From positions 11,409 to 75,408 of the forward strand of contig DATAZY010000047.1 of NCBI GenBank assembly GCA_036271795.1: 64,000 nt of DNA. The letters run 5' to 3'. Below the pieces are notes generated by a model. That model ran no database searches. It saw nothing but the letters and a program-made list of their open reading frames with translations, and was not told the origin of the DNA. Shown piece after piece: positions 8,032 through 17,008 of the stretch (the first letter of the stretch is position 1; each line of letters begins with the position of its first letter). The DNA is from Galbitalea sp036271795. GTDB lineage: Bacteria > Actinomycetota > Actinomycetes > Actinomycetales > Microbacteriaceae. A program made the position numbers and the translations under genes.

Positions 8032-10245
8032 TCACGAGAGCCCTGCGCTTGTCAACGCGTTACTCAACAGACTGACCAGCGCTTCCAGTTGAACACTCGA
8101 CTCCGCACTGATCTCGACATCGGAGCCGTCGAGGGCGCGCGCGGCGAGCCCCGCCTTGCTGTCGATGAGTTCGGCAATCTTGGCGTCGATGGTTTGGGCC
8201 GCAATGATGCGCCACGCGGTGACCGGCAGCTCCTGCCCAATGCGGTGCACGCGATCGATCGCCTGCGTCTGCTCGGCGCTCGTCCAGCTCAGTTCTGCGA
8301 GGACGACGTTGGAAGCCGCCTGCAGGTTAAGGCCGACCCCCGCGGCAGTAAGAGAAGCGACCACGACGGAGACGGCCGGATCCTGGTCGAACGAGTCGAT
8401 CGCGGCCTGGCGCGCCTTCGGAGTCTGGTCGCCGCGAATGGAAACCGTGCCGAGGCCCGCCTTTCTGAAGTGCGCCTCCGCGGTGTCCATGACATCGATG
8501 TGCTTGGCGAAGAAGACCACCTTGCCAACGTTGCGCGCTAGCTGGGCGGTGTAGTCCGCGGCGAGCCCCGCCTTCGCCTGGCCGATCTTGCGGACCATGG
8601 TGAAGACGTTCTCGCCCGTCTTGGCGGACTTGGATTCCTCGAGTTCTTCGTGAGCGACTGCACGGATGAGGCGCTGCGTGTCTGCTTCAGCGCCAACCCT
8701 GTCTGGATATTTGGCATCTTCTGACTTACGCAGCGCCAGCCTGCGCTGGAAGCGATCGACCAGGCGTGCAGTAAGTGCCGCCTCCGCCTCGCGAATGGAG
8801 CGCCCGAGGTCGTCGTCGAGTTCGACCGGGATGTCGGCGACGCGACGTGCGGGGATGTCGGCGGCGACATCCACCTTCTTGCGACGCACGATACCCATGT
8901 CGATCACCGCGGCGCGAGCCTCGGCGAAGAACCCGAAGTCGGCCGGAGTCAGACCGGTGTCTTCGAGCTTGTCCATGAGCACCGGGAGCGGTTTCTTCTC
9001 GTCGATCCAGCCCAGAAACTGCCAGATGGCCCGGAAGTCGTCGATCTGGTTGATCAGCGGCGTACCGGTGAGCGCCATGAACAGCGCCTTCGGGCTGGTC
9101 GCGCGAATGCTCTTCGAGAGCGACAGCACGTGTTTGGAGCGCTGGCTGGTGAGGTTCTTGATGAAGTGGGCCTCGTCGACGACCATGCCCTTGAAGCCGA
9201 AACGACCGAGCCAGCCGACATGCCGGTCGAGGACCTCATAGTTGACGATCACGACGTCGCTGAACGCGTCGACATCGTTGCCGTCGCCGTGCACGACGGT
9301 CGCGGTGCGCTGCGGCGTCCACAGGGCAACTTCGCGCGCCCAGTTGGTCTTCACGACGTTCGGTACGACCACAAGCAGCGGATAGGAATTGGAGACATTT
9401 GCGGCAAGCAGCGCCTGCGCCGTTTTGCCGAGACCGGGCTCGTCGGCAAGCAGGAAGGTGCGGTGGCCGAGTTTGACCTCCTCGACAAACCTGGCCTGAT
9501 GGCGCATCAGCTCGAGCTTGCCCGGAGTCTTCAGTGAGCTTGCCTCCGGCAGGTCCATGCTGGCCGCACCGCCGCCGGCGCCGTATTCGAAGGCACGGAA
9601 CAGCGGCTCGATGAGCTCCCAGTTGGCCAGCTGGTTTACCCGAACCGGCTTGTGCGCGACAGCGCTGAAGTCCGGCGCCAGGAACGGATTGGCCATCTGC
9701 AGCTGGCGCACGGATTGCGGAACCACCTGCTTCTCGGCCTGAGCATCCACCGGCTTCGGATCCGTCGTAATGATGAGTTCATCGGGGCTGAGTTCCATGC
9801 CCGCCGCAATCAGCAGGTCGCGTCGCAGCGCCTTGGCCGCGGCCGTAATGGGAGCATCGTCGGCAAGGAGTGCGAGCAGGCTCGTGTCGCGTGCGGCGGT
9901 CTTCGCGAGGATGCCGGCGAGGCCGTCGAGGCGCTTCTGCTCGTTGGCGCGTTCGCTCTCGCTCAGCGTCGCATCCGTCTTGACGCGGGCGCGCTCCTCA
10001 CGCAGCAAAAGGGCCGCGACCTGGAAGCGCGCGCGATTGGCCGGCTTGAGCGGACCCTTTTGGACCGCAGCCTCGACCTCGCGAGCAGCGCGCGCGAGGA
10101 CCGGGATGACGCCCTGGTCGTCGGCGCCCCGCGAGCGGCGTCGTTGCGTAGGTGCCGAGCCGCCGGAGCGGGACGAACCGGAGTCCCGCGACCCAGAGGT
10201 GCGTGAACGTTGCCGTTGGCCAGACTGAGCCGGTCCAGAAGCCAA
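8032..10245 (-). CDS. SNF2-family DEAD/DEAH ATPase
   Basis: This is a superfamily 2 DNA translocase. Visible motifs: motif I DEPGLGKTAQA (residues about 275-285), motif II DEAH in VVDEAHFIKN, motif III ALTGTPLIN, and motif VI QAIDRVHRIGQ near residue 670. The first 130 residues are basic and Arg/Ser-rich, probably a nucleic-acid-binding tail. No nuclease, HNH or SWIM zinc domain is seen. Start TTG at 10245 is supported by a strong ribosome site (GGAAGGAG, four bases away). Actinobacteria encode several stand-alone SNF2 proteins with poorly defined roles in DNA metabolism or defence. The next gene downstream is the Stealth protein. Confidence 0.9.
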   Translation of the reverse strand: MASGPAQSGQRQRSRTSGSRDSGSSRSGGSAPTQRRRSRGADDQGVIPVLARAAREVEAAVQKGPLKPANRARFQVAALLLREERARVKTDATLSESERANEQKRLDGLAGILAKTAARDTSLLALLADDAPITAAAKALRRDLLIAAGMELSPDELIITTDPKPVDAQAEKQVVPQSVRQLQMANPFLAPDFSAVAHKPVRVNQLANWELIEPLFRAFEYGAGGGAASMDLPEASSLKTPGKLELMRHQARFVEEVKLGHRTFLLADEPGLGKTAQALLAANVSNSYPLLVVVPNVVKTNWAREVALWTPQRTATVVHGDGNDVDAFSDVVIVNYEVLDRHVGWLGRFGFKGMVVDEAHFIKNLTSQRSKHVLSLSKSIRATSPKALFMALTGTPLINQIDDFRAIWQFLGWIDEKKPLPVLMDKLEDTGLTPADFGFFAEARAAVIDMGIVRRKKVDVAADIPARRVADIPVELDDDLGRSIREAEAALTARLVDRFQRRLALRKSEDAKYPDRVGAEADTQRLIRAVAHEELEESKSAKTGENVFTMVRKIGQAKAGLAADYTAQLARNVGKVVFFAKHIDVMDTAEAHFRKAGLGTVSIRGDQTPKARQAAIDSFDQDPAVSVVVASLTAAGVGLNLQAASNVVLAELSWTSAEQTQAIDRVHRIGQELPVTAWRIIAAQTIDAKIAELIDSKAGLAARALDGSDVEISAESSVQLEALVSLLSNALTSAGLS

Positions 10246-10424
10246 TGTGTCTCCTTCCGCTGCGCGTGTAGCGCGAAGCGGTCACTTACGTTGCGTGAAT
10301 CGCGGGAGTCGTAGACGGGCCCGGCGACGACATCAAAGAGGGAAATCCAGACCCACTCGCGGCGCGAATGGTGGTTCCGTTTGGTGCTGCCTTCATTCTA
10401 ACCGAAACTCTGCTACTTACACAC

Positions 10425-10778
10425 CTAGCGCTTTTGGTTGCGGTCATCCGGGTTGGGCACCTTGATGAGAATGCCGATCACGATGAAGACGATGGCGCCG
10501 ACGTACTGGGCGATCAGCCAGCCAAGCCAGTGGTGCCAGTCGATCGGCCATAGCGGGTTCCACATCACGACGATGGCAGCGAGAAACGGCAGCCACCACC
10601 ACTGCTTCGCCTGCCACGCATAGACCCCAACAATTGCGGCCAGGATCGCGACGACAGTCTCGATCCAGAAGAACAGCGAATTGTCGAGCAGTGCAAGACC
10701 GGCCAGGAGGACGATGGCCCCGAGAATGCCCGGAGCGAGCGCGGTGCGACGGAAGGCCTTGGTCGGGTAATTGGACAT
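10425..10778 (-). CDS. Small four-helix membrane protein
   Basis: ATG at 10776-10778 gives 117 residues with about four hydrophobic helices: near 15-32 (LAPGILGAIVLLAGLA), 35-52, 57-75 (Trp-rich: AKQWWWLPFLAAIVVMW) and 88-106. A longer frame upstream of this ATG would run toward the divergent gene and is less likely. I do not recognise a function. The basic C-terminal tail (DDRNQKR) suggests a cytoplasmic C-terminus. It is divergent from the 10906 gene, with a shared intergenic region of about 127 bases. Confidence 0.7.
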   Translation of the reverse strand: MSNYPTKAFRRTALAPGILGAIVLLAGLALLDNSLFFWIETVVAILAAIVGVYAWQAKQWWWLPFLAAIVVMWNPLWPIDWHHWLGWLIAQYVGAIVFIVIGILIKVPNPDDRNQKR

Positions 10779-10905
10779 CACTGCAAGGGTACGCGAGAAG
10801 AAATCTAGGCAAGAACTACCCATGTTCCGTGCGGGAGCAGCCGCCCTAACGTTGGCTCATCGCGATTCCCTGCGCGATGCAAACCAACACGTAAGGAGAC
10901 TGGCC

Positions 10906-11529
10906 ATGGGCTGGTTCGGAAACCTGATTGGATCCGTCGACAATTCTGTGATTCAGAACGGCATCCTCGGGCGCGGTGAGATCACAGACCTCCAGATGTC
11001 CGGGATGACACTGCAGAGCGGCAATGGCCTGGTCGAGCGCAAGTGCACCATCACCGCCAACATCTACATCGACAACACCCCGATGTTCGCCGCCACGATT
11101 GTGCAGCGTGTCCAGGAGATCGTCATTCCGCAGCTGTCCTCGGGCAGCGCTGTCGTCGCCGTGCGCGTGGACCCCACCGACCACACCAAAGTCGCGATCG
11201 ACTTCAACTCTGAGGTGCCGGAGGTGACGCTCGCCCGCACAACCGATAACGCTCACAGCGCCGCCTACCTGCTCGCGAACGGCAAGCCCATCAAGGTAGT
11301 CCTGGTCGGCGACCAGCCGCTGGGCAAGAAGAACGCGGACGGCATCGAGATGTACGCCCTGCAGCTGACGGTCTACGAAGGCGTCGACACCCCGTACCAG
11401 CTGATGGTCGGAAACCCGGTACCGGCGACCGCGCTCCCGCTCCTCTTCCCCGGCTCAAAGCTGCACGCAAAACTCGGCGACGACCCGAACTCTGTCGTCG
11501 TCGACTGGGCCGCCGGATCGGCGGCCTAG
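10906..11529 (+). CDS. Hypothetical soluble protein (207 aa)
   Basis: ATG at 10906 is preceded by AAGGAG at 10893-10898, seven bases away, so the start is secure and the longer upstream frame is rejected. The product starts MGWFGNLIGSVDNSVIQNG. It shows two beta-rich halves, one around residues 45-110 (VERKCTITANIYID, then VAVRVDPTDHTKVAIDF) and one around 125-190, which might be a duplicated fold. There is no signal peptide or membrane span. I do not recognise a family and assign no function. It is followed 62 bases later by the M20 peptidase. Confidence 0.7.
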   Translation: MGWFGNLIGSVDNSVIQNGILGRGEITDLQMSGMTLQSGNGLVERKCTITANIYIDNTPMFAATIVQRVQEIVIPQLSSGSAVVAVRVDPTDHTKVAIDFNSEVPEVTLARTTDNAHSAAYLLANGKPIKVVLVGDQPLGKKNADGIEMYALQLTVYEGVDTPYQLMVGNPVPATALPLLFPGSKLHAKLGDDPNSVVVDWAAGSAA

Positions 11530-11591
11530 ATGAAGGCTGGTCGCCGCGTGCGGCGACCACGATAGGGATTGTTGGCGCTTAGGCTGGCCGG

Positions 11592-12914
11592 GTGACCCCG
11601 GTCGAACGATTTCGCGCGATGCTGCAACTCCCCACGATCTCCCGGGTCGACACCGGGATGACCGAATGGCAGCATTTTGACCGGTTTGTCACCCTCCTAC
11701 CCCAGTTGTACCCAGGGGTGCACAAATTGCTCACACGCGAGATTGTCGCGGACCACTCGCTCCTCTACCGATGGGCAGGGCGGTCGGCCGACGCGCCAAC
11801 AATTCTTCTCGCGCACTACGACGTCGTCGCGGCCAGCGACGAGCGCTGGGAGCATCCGCCATTCGTCGCAGAGCTGGTCGAGACACCAGGGGGGACCGAG
11901 CTGTGGGCACGCGGGGCACTCGACGACAAGGGCGCGCTGGCCAGCATCCTCGAAGCCGTCGAGCGCGCTGTCATCGACGGATTCGTGCCGGCGAACGACA
12001 TCTACCTGAGCTTCGGGCACGACGAGGAGACGCTCGGCACCGGCAACCGGGCCATCGTTGACCTGCTGGCATCTCGCGACATCCGGCCTACCTTGGTGGT
12101 GGATGAGGGCGGCGCGGTCGTCGAGGACATCTTCCCGGGCGTCACGGGGCCGATCGCGGTTGTTGGGGTCAGCGAGAAGGGGATCACGTCGGTCGAGCTG
12201 AGCGTCATCCAAGACGGCGGTCATGCTTCCACTCCCCCGTGGCTGAGCGCGACCGCACGACTCGCACGGGCGATCGTCCGGCTAAACGCCTCACCGTTCC
12301 GTGCCCGGTTCTCGCGCACGAATCTCGAGATGATCCGCACGGTCGGCGCTCACGCCCGGCAGCCATACAAGTGGCTGTTTACCAACCAGTGGCTCACCCG
12401 TGGAATCCTGCTCGCCCTGTTCTCTCGGCTGGGCGACGAGACGCGCGCGATGGTTCGCACGACGGCGGTCGTGACGAAGCTATCCGGCAGTGATGCGGAG
12501 AACGCTCTTGCCGAGAAGGCCGCCGCGATTGTCAACATGCGGGTTGCCGTCGGATCGACCGTCGCGGACTCCGTCAACCACATTCGTCGCTCGATTCGGG
12601 ATGACCGGGTCACCGTGACCGTGCGGAACCCCTCAGAGCCGTCGCCGATCTCACCAACCACGGGGCCGCAGTGGGACGCCGTGCGTGGCGCCATCGAGGC
12701 GACGTTTCCTGGCGTGATCGTGACTCCGTACATCCAGCTGGGCGCGAGCGACAGCAGGCACTACACGGCTATCTGTGACGCCGTCTACCGGTTCACGCCG
12801 TTCGAGATGTCACGTGCCGAACGCGGAACCCTGCACGCGGTGGGCGAGCGCATCCACGTGGCCACCTGGCTGCGCGGCATCGAGTTCTACGCGACGCTGA
12901 TTCGTGCCCTCTAG
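11592..12914 (+). CDS. M20-family metallopeptidase
   Basis: This is a di-zinc exopeptidase/deacylase of the M20 (carboxypeptidase S/PM20D1-like) group. Metal and catalytic residues are visible: LLAHYDVV (His and Asp, near residue 75), LWARGALDDKGA (bridging Asp, near 105), GHDEETLGTGN (catalytic Glu pair, near 145) and YIQLGASDSRHY (near 385; the His close to the C-terminus). The lid domain around 190-330 is present, so the enzyme appears intact. Start is GTG at 11592. No signal peptide is seen, so it is likely cytoplasmic. Exact substrate (dipeptides or N-acyl amino acids) is unknown. Confidence 0.85.
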   Translation: MTPVERFRAMLQLPTISRVDTGMTEWQHFDRFVTLLPQLYPGVHKLLTREIVADHSLLYRWAGRSADAPTILLAHYDVVAASDERWEHPPFVAELVETPGGTELWARGALDDKGALASILEAVERAVIDGFVPANDIYLSFGHDEETLGTGNRAIVDLLASRDIRPTLVVDEGGAVVEDIFPGVTGPIAVVGVSEKGITSVELSVIQDGGHASTPPWLSATARLARAIVRLNASPFRARFSRTNLEMIRTVGAHARQPYKWLFTNQWLTRGILLALFSRLGDETRAMVRTTAVVTKLSGSDAENALAEKAAAIVNMRVAVGSTVADSVNHIRRSIRDDRVTVTVRNPSEPSPISPTTGPQWDAVRGAIEATFPGVIVTPYIQLGASDSRHYTAICDAVYRFTPFEMSRAERGTLHAVGERIHVATWLRGIEFYATLIRAL

Positions 12915-12928
12915 CGCGGAAGTGCTCG

Positions 12929-13522
12929 TCAGGCGTGAACGTCGTGGATGATCGAGATCGGGCGTGACATCGGCGGGGCATCCTGCAATCGCTCAAGGGC
13001 GGGACGCAACTCGCTGAGCCACGCCTCGTAGCCCTCGGGTGTCAGGTGCAGGCGGTCCGTCGTGTATTCGGGCTTGAGCTCGCCCTCTTCCGTCGCCATC
13101 GTGGCCCAGAGGTCGAGATACTGCGCGTGCACGTTCCGCGCGTACTGGCGCAGGTGGCGGTTGGCATCCTGGATGTCGTCGGCATATTCGCGACCGCGTG
13201 GCAGGATCGACTGCACCAGGGTCCGCGACCCCGGAACATCCTGCCGAACCATTGCCAGGAAGTATTCGATGCTCCGGACGACGTATTCGACCGACCGGGA
13301 CTGCCCGAAATCGTTGCCGCCGATCAGGATGGCGAGGGTCGCGGGCTGCAACTCGATGATCGCGGGAAGCCGTTCGTTGAGGCGGTCTGTGGCGTCCCCC
13401 GGGGTCGCCTCAACCGACACACGGTACTCGGGGAACCAGTTCTGCCAGTCGCCGCCAGCAGTGATGCTGTCGCCAACAAAGACGATCGATTCTCGAGAAT
13501 CCTGCTCGTCAAACTCACTCAT
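12929..13522 (-). CDS. SGNH/GDSL hydrolase
   Basis: This is a serine esterase/lipase of the SGNH superfamily. Block I is FVGDSITAGGDW (catalytic Ser near residue 18), block III is IGGNDFG (near 68), and block V is DRLHLTPEGY near 170, with the Asp-x-x-His pair. ATG at 13520-13522 is chosen because it begins just before block I; the frame extends 15 codons further without a good start. At 197 residues it is typical of small intracellular members. No signal peptide is present. Substrate is unknown (acetyl-esters and lysophospholipids are known in the family). Confidence 0.85.
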   Translation of the reverse strand: MSEFDEQDSRESIVFVGDSITAGGDWQNWFPEYRVSVEATPGDATDRLNERLPAIIELQPATLAILIGGNDFGQSRSVEYVVRSIEYFLAMVRQDVPGSRTLVQSILPRGREYADDIQDANRHLRQYARNVHAQYLDLWATMATEEGELKPEYTTDRLHLTPEGYEAWLSELRPALERLQDAPPMSRPISIIHDVHA

Positions 13523-13623
13523 GGGGAAACACCTCGCACTTCCATTGTGCGCGAGTTGGCACGGCATTGCCAGCCAATGCCCAACCTGCCACGCACTTCA
13601 CAGGCGCGAAAGGATCGCGTCGG

Positions 13624-14487
13624 CTAGATCAGCGACTTGGTGTGCCAGACCGTCTTGGTCTCGGTGAACCCGACGATCCGGTCGAGCGATGGGGCGAAGT
13701 CACCCGGCGTCCGCACGCGCTTGAGGGTATCGGCGGCCGAGATCTGCAGGTCGACCCACTCGAGTCCATCCGCACCCGTGAGATCGAGCGCGTTGACGTC
13801 TGCGTGGCTGGCCAGCCATGGCGCGATCTCGGCCGCCGAGCCGGTAAGGATGTTGACGACCCCGCCCGGAACATCGCTCGTCGCGAGCACCTCGGCCAGG
13901 CTGATTGCGCTCAGCGGAGCGGCCTCGCTCGCGATCACGACGGCGGTGTTGCCTGACACGATGGCCGGCGCGATCACACTCACGAAACCGACGAGGCTAC
14001 TGCCTGTCGCCGATTTGAGGGCCGGGGCCACAATCGCCACGACTCCCGTCGGCTCCGGCACCGAGATATTGAAGTATGGTCCGCTGACGGCGTTCGCGTT
14101 GCCTGCGACCTGGATGTACTTGTCCGCCCAGCCCGCGTACCAGACCCAGGTGTCGATCGCCGCATCCACCTGTTTGCCTGCCGCCGCGGCGGAGAGACCC
14201 TCGGTTGAGCTGATCTCTTCGACGAACTGGGCTCTGCGACCCTCGAGCAGTTCCGCGATCCGGTAGAGCACCTGGCCACGGTTATAACCGGTGGCGGAAG
14301 CCCAGCCGGGCTGTGCAGCGCGCGCGGCGACCACGGCGTCCCTGGCGTCCTTGCGGCTGGCTTTTGCGACGTTCGCGAGGAACACGCCATCCTTCGCGGC
14401 GACCTCGTAGGTGCGCCCGCTCTCGCTGCGCGGGAACTTTCCGCCGATGTAGAGCTTGTAGGTTTTCGGGATGCTCAAATGAGTCAT
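13624..14487 (-). CDS. Half-length aldehyde dehydrogenase-like protein lacking the catalytic domain
   Basis: The product aligns with the N-terminal and cofactor-binding part of aldehyde dehydrogenases: YIGGKFPRSESGRTY (residues 12-26), SSTEGLSAAAAGKQVD, WVWYAGWADKY, EPTGVVAIVAP (near 150), and VPGGVVNILTG near 225. It then ends with about 45 residues that match no catalytic domain. The ELGG glutamate and the catalytic cysteine are absent; at 287 residues it is far shorter than the usual 480-500. Its ATG overlaps the stop of the full-length dehydrogenase by four bases (ATGA), implying translational coupling. It resembles the second, non-catalytic half of two-domain ALDH16 proteins, so a structural role is inferred. 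Confidence 0.8.
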   Translation of the reverse strand: MTHLSIPKTYKLYIGGKFPRSESGRTYEVAAKDGVFLANVAKASRKDARDAVVAARAAQPGWASATGYNRGQVLYRIAELLEGRRAQFVEEISSTEGLSAAAAGKQVDAAIDTWVWYAGWADKYIQVAGNANAVSGPYFNISVPEPTGVVAIVAPALKSATGSSLVGFVSVIAPAIVSGNTAVVIASEAAPLSAISLAEVLATSDVPGGVVNILTGSAAEIAPWLASHADVNALDLTGADGLEWVDLQISAADTLKRVRTPGDFAPSLDRIVGFTETKTVWHTKSLI

Positions 14488-15962
14488 TTTGAGACCGCCT
14501 TCGTCTCAATGGGGGAAGACTGCAGGTAGGCGGCGAGACCGTGCCTTCCGCCCTCTCGGCCGTAACCGGACTCCTTGTAGCCACCGAACGGGGATGCCGG
14601 ATCGAAGCGGTTGAACGTGTTGGCCCAGATGACTCCTGCCCGCAGTTCGTCCGCGACGGCGAGGATCTTCGAGCCCTTGTCGCTCCAGATGCCCGCCGAC
14701 AGCCCGTAGGGCGTGTTGTTGGCCTTCGAGATGGCCTCCGCGGGGGTGCGGAAGGTCAGTACGGACAGCACCGGTCCGAAGATCTCCTCGCGGGCAATTC
14801 GGCTCGACGCCTGGACGTTATCGAAGATGGTCGGCGCAAACCAGAAGCCGTTTTCCGGGATGGCGCAATCTGCGGTCCAGCGCTCAGCGCCCTCCGCCTC
14901 GCCGATGTCGGAAAGCTCTCTGATGCGCTCGAGCTGCTCGCGCGAATTGATCGCGCCGATGTCGGTGTTCTTGTCGAGCGGATCGCCGAGCCGAAGCGTC
15001 GACAGCCTCTGCTTTAGCCGGTCGACGACCTCGTCGTGGATGTTCTCCTGCACGAGCAGGCGGGAGCCCGCGCAGCAGACGTGACCCTGATTGAAGAAGA
15101 TCCCGTTGACGATGCCCTCGACCGCCTGGTCGATGGGCGCGTCATCGAAGACGATGTTGGCGGCCTTGCCGCCCAGTTCGAGAGTGAGCTTCTTCCCGGT
15201 GCCGGCGACAGACTTGGCGATCGCGCGACCGACCGCAGTCGATCCGGTGAAGGCGACCTTGTTGACATCGGAATGCTCCACCAGCGCCTGCCCGGTATCA
15301 CCCGCACCCGTAAGGATGTTGACCACACCGGCCGGAAGCTCGGCCTGTTGCAGGATCTCGGCGAAGAGCAGCGCCGACAGCGGCGTGGTCTCGGCGGGTT
15401 TGAGCACGACCGTGTTGCCCGCCGCGAGGGCCGGAGCAATCTTCCAGGCGAGCATCAGCAGCGGGAAGTTCCACGGGATGACCTGTGCGGCGACACCGAG
15501 CGCACGCGGCGCGGCGCCCAACCCCGCGTAGTCGAGCTTGTCTGCCCAGCCCGCATAGTAGAAGAACCAGGCCGCGACGAGCGGGATGTCGACATCCCGG
15601 CTCTCCTTGATCGGCTTGCCGTTGTCGAGGCTTTCGGCCACCGCGAGCTCGCGGGCTCGCTCCTGCACGAGACGCGCTATCCGAAACAGGTACTTGCCGC
15701 GGTCAGCCCCCGAGAGCTTCGACCAGCTCTTGTCGTAGGCGCGACGAGCGGCAGCGACGGCGGTGTCGACATCGGCCGCATTCGCGTTCGCGATTCGGGC
15801 GATGTGCTTCTCCGTCGCGGGCGAGATGGTCGCGAAAGGAGTGCCGTGACCGGGCACGAACTCGCCGTCAATGAAGAGGCCGTAGCTGTCCCTCAGGTTC
15901 AGGATCGCCGTCGATTCCGGGGCGGGAGCGTATTCGAGAAAGTGTTCATTAGAAGCAGGCAT
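14484..15962 (-). CDS. NAD(P)-dependent aldehyde dehydrogenase
   Basis: This is a full-length aldehyde dehydrogenase. The catalytic glutamate lies in TLELGGKAANIVFDD (near residue 263) and the nucleophile in NQGHVCCAGSRL (near 297); the cofactor region shows QVIPWNFPLLMLAWK (near 163) and GSTAVGRAI. It starts four bases after the deoC stop on the same strand. DeoC splits deoxyribose 5-phosphate into glyceraldehyde 3-phosphate and acetaldehyde, so oxidation of acetaldehyde to acetate is the likely job here. The downstream half-length paralogue is translationally coupled to it. Start ATG at 15962 gives MPASNEHFLEYAPAPES. Confidence 0.9.
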   Translation of the reverse strand: MPASNEHFLEYAPAPESTAILNLRDSYGLFIDGEFVPGHGTPFATISPATEKHIARIANANAADVDTAVAAARRAYDKSWSKLSGADRGKYLFRIARLVQERARELAVAESLDNGKPIKESRDVDIPLVAAWFFYYAGWADKLDYAGLGAAPRALGVAAQVIPWNFPLLMLAWKIAPALAAGNTVVLKPAETTPLSALLFAEILQQAELPAGVVNILTGAGDTGQALVEHSDVNKVAFTGSTAVGRAIAKSVAGTGKKLTLELGGKAANIVFDDAPIDQAVEGIVNGIFFNQGHVCCAGSRLLVQENIHDEVVDRLKQRLSTLRLGDPLDKNTDIGAINSREQLERIRELSDIGEAEGAERWTADCAIPENGFWFAPTIFDNVQASSRIAREEIFGPVLSVLTFRTPAEAISKANNTPYGLSAGIWSDKGSKILAVADELRAGVIWANTFNRFDPASPFGGYKESGYGREGGRHGLAAYLQSSPIETKAVSK

Positions 15963-15965
15963 TGG

Positions 15966-16979
15966 TTAGTCCACCGTGACGTAGTCGGGGCCGCTGTAGT
16001 GGCCGGTGTTGAGCTTCTGGCGCTGCAGCAGCACGTCATTGAGCAGGCTTGATGCTCCGAACCGGAACAGGGACGGGGTGAGCCAGTTCTCGCCCGCCGT
16101 TTCCGCGACCGTGACGAGGTACTTGATCGCGTCCTTGGAGGTGCGGATGCCGCCGGCCGGCTTCACGCCGATCCGCTCGCCGGTGAGGCGATACCAGTCG
16201 CGCACCACCTCGAGCATGAGCAGCGTCACGGGAAGCGTTGCCGCCGGGGCGACCTTTCCGGTCGAGGTCTTGATGAAGTCGCCGCCGGCGAGAATCGCGA
16301 GCCAGGATGCGCGACGCACGTTGTCGTAGGTGTTCAGCTCGCCGGTCTCGAGGATGACCTTGAGGTGGGCGAAGCTGCCGTCGGCTCGACGGCAGGCCTC
16401 CTTGACGGCGACGATATCGTCGAAGACCTGGCCGAAACGGCCGGACAGGAATGCCCCGCGGTCGATGACCATGTCGATCTCATCCGCACCGGCCGCGACA
16501 GCATCGGCGGTGTCGGCGAGCTTGACTCGCAGCGACGCCCGTCCACTCGGGAACGCGGTCGCAACCGCGGCAACGTTGATTCCGGTGCCTGTTCCCGCAG
16601 CGTGCGCCGAGCCGAGCGCAGCTACCGCGTAGGGGACCATGTCGCCGTAGACGCACACCGCGGCAACGCGAGGAACGGTGGGGTCACTTGGATCGGGGTT
16701 GAGCGCTTTGGCGACCAGCGAGCGCACCTTGCCGGGAGTGTCTGCGCCCTCGAGCGTCGTGAGATCGATGAGTTCGATGATCCGGTCGAGCGCCCACTTC
16801 TTGGAGCCGGTTTTGATCGAGCGGGTGCCGAGACCGGCCGCACGCTGCTCGAGGCCTACCGCATCCACGCCGCTGAGCCCCTCGAGGTGCAGTCGGAGTG
16901 AACGTTCGGTGAGATCGCCTCCCAGCAGGGAAATCGCTCGTTCCGCCGGCGCGAGTGCCACCGGATTTTGTATCGTCAT
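15966..16979 (-). CDS. deoC: Deoxyribose-phosphate aldolase
   Basis: DeoC is a class I aldolase that cleaves 2-deoxy-D-ribose 5-phosphate to glyceraldehyde 3-phosphate and acetaldehyde in deoxynucleoside catabolism. The Schiff-base lysine lies in FIKTSTGKVAP (near residue 232), with the second active-site lysine in GVKPAGGIRT (near 268) and the general base region ADEIDMVID near 165. I chose ATG at 16977-16979 (MTIQNPVALAP); the extension to 17081 runs into the SRPBCC gene. At 337 residues it is the long actinobacterial form. It leads an operon with two aldehyde dehydrogenase genes downstream. Confidence 0.95.
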   Translation of the reverse strand: MTIQNPVALAPAERAISLLGGDLTERSLRLHLEGLSGVDAVGLEQRAAGLGTRSIKTGSKKWALDRIIELIDLTTLEGADTPGKVRSLVAKALNPDPSDPTVPRVAAVCVYGDMVPYAVAALGSAHAAGTGTGINVAAVATAFPSGRASLRVKLADTADAVAAGADEIDMVIDRGAFLSGRFGQVFDDIVAVKEACRRADGSFAHLKVILETGELNTYDNVRRASWLAILAGGDFIKTSTGKVAPAATLPVTLLMLEVVRDWYRLTGERIGVKPAGGIRTSKDAIKYLVTVAETAGENWLTPSLFRFGASSLLNDVLLQRQKLNTGHYSGPDYVTVD

Positions 16980-17008
16980 GTGTTTTGTTCTCCGCGTACA
17001 GGTTACGG

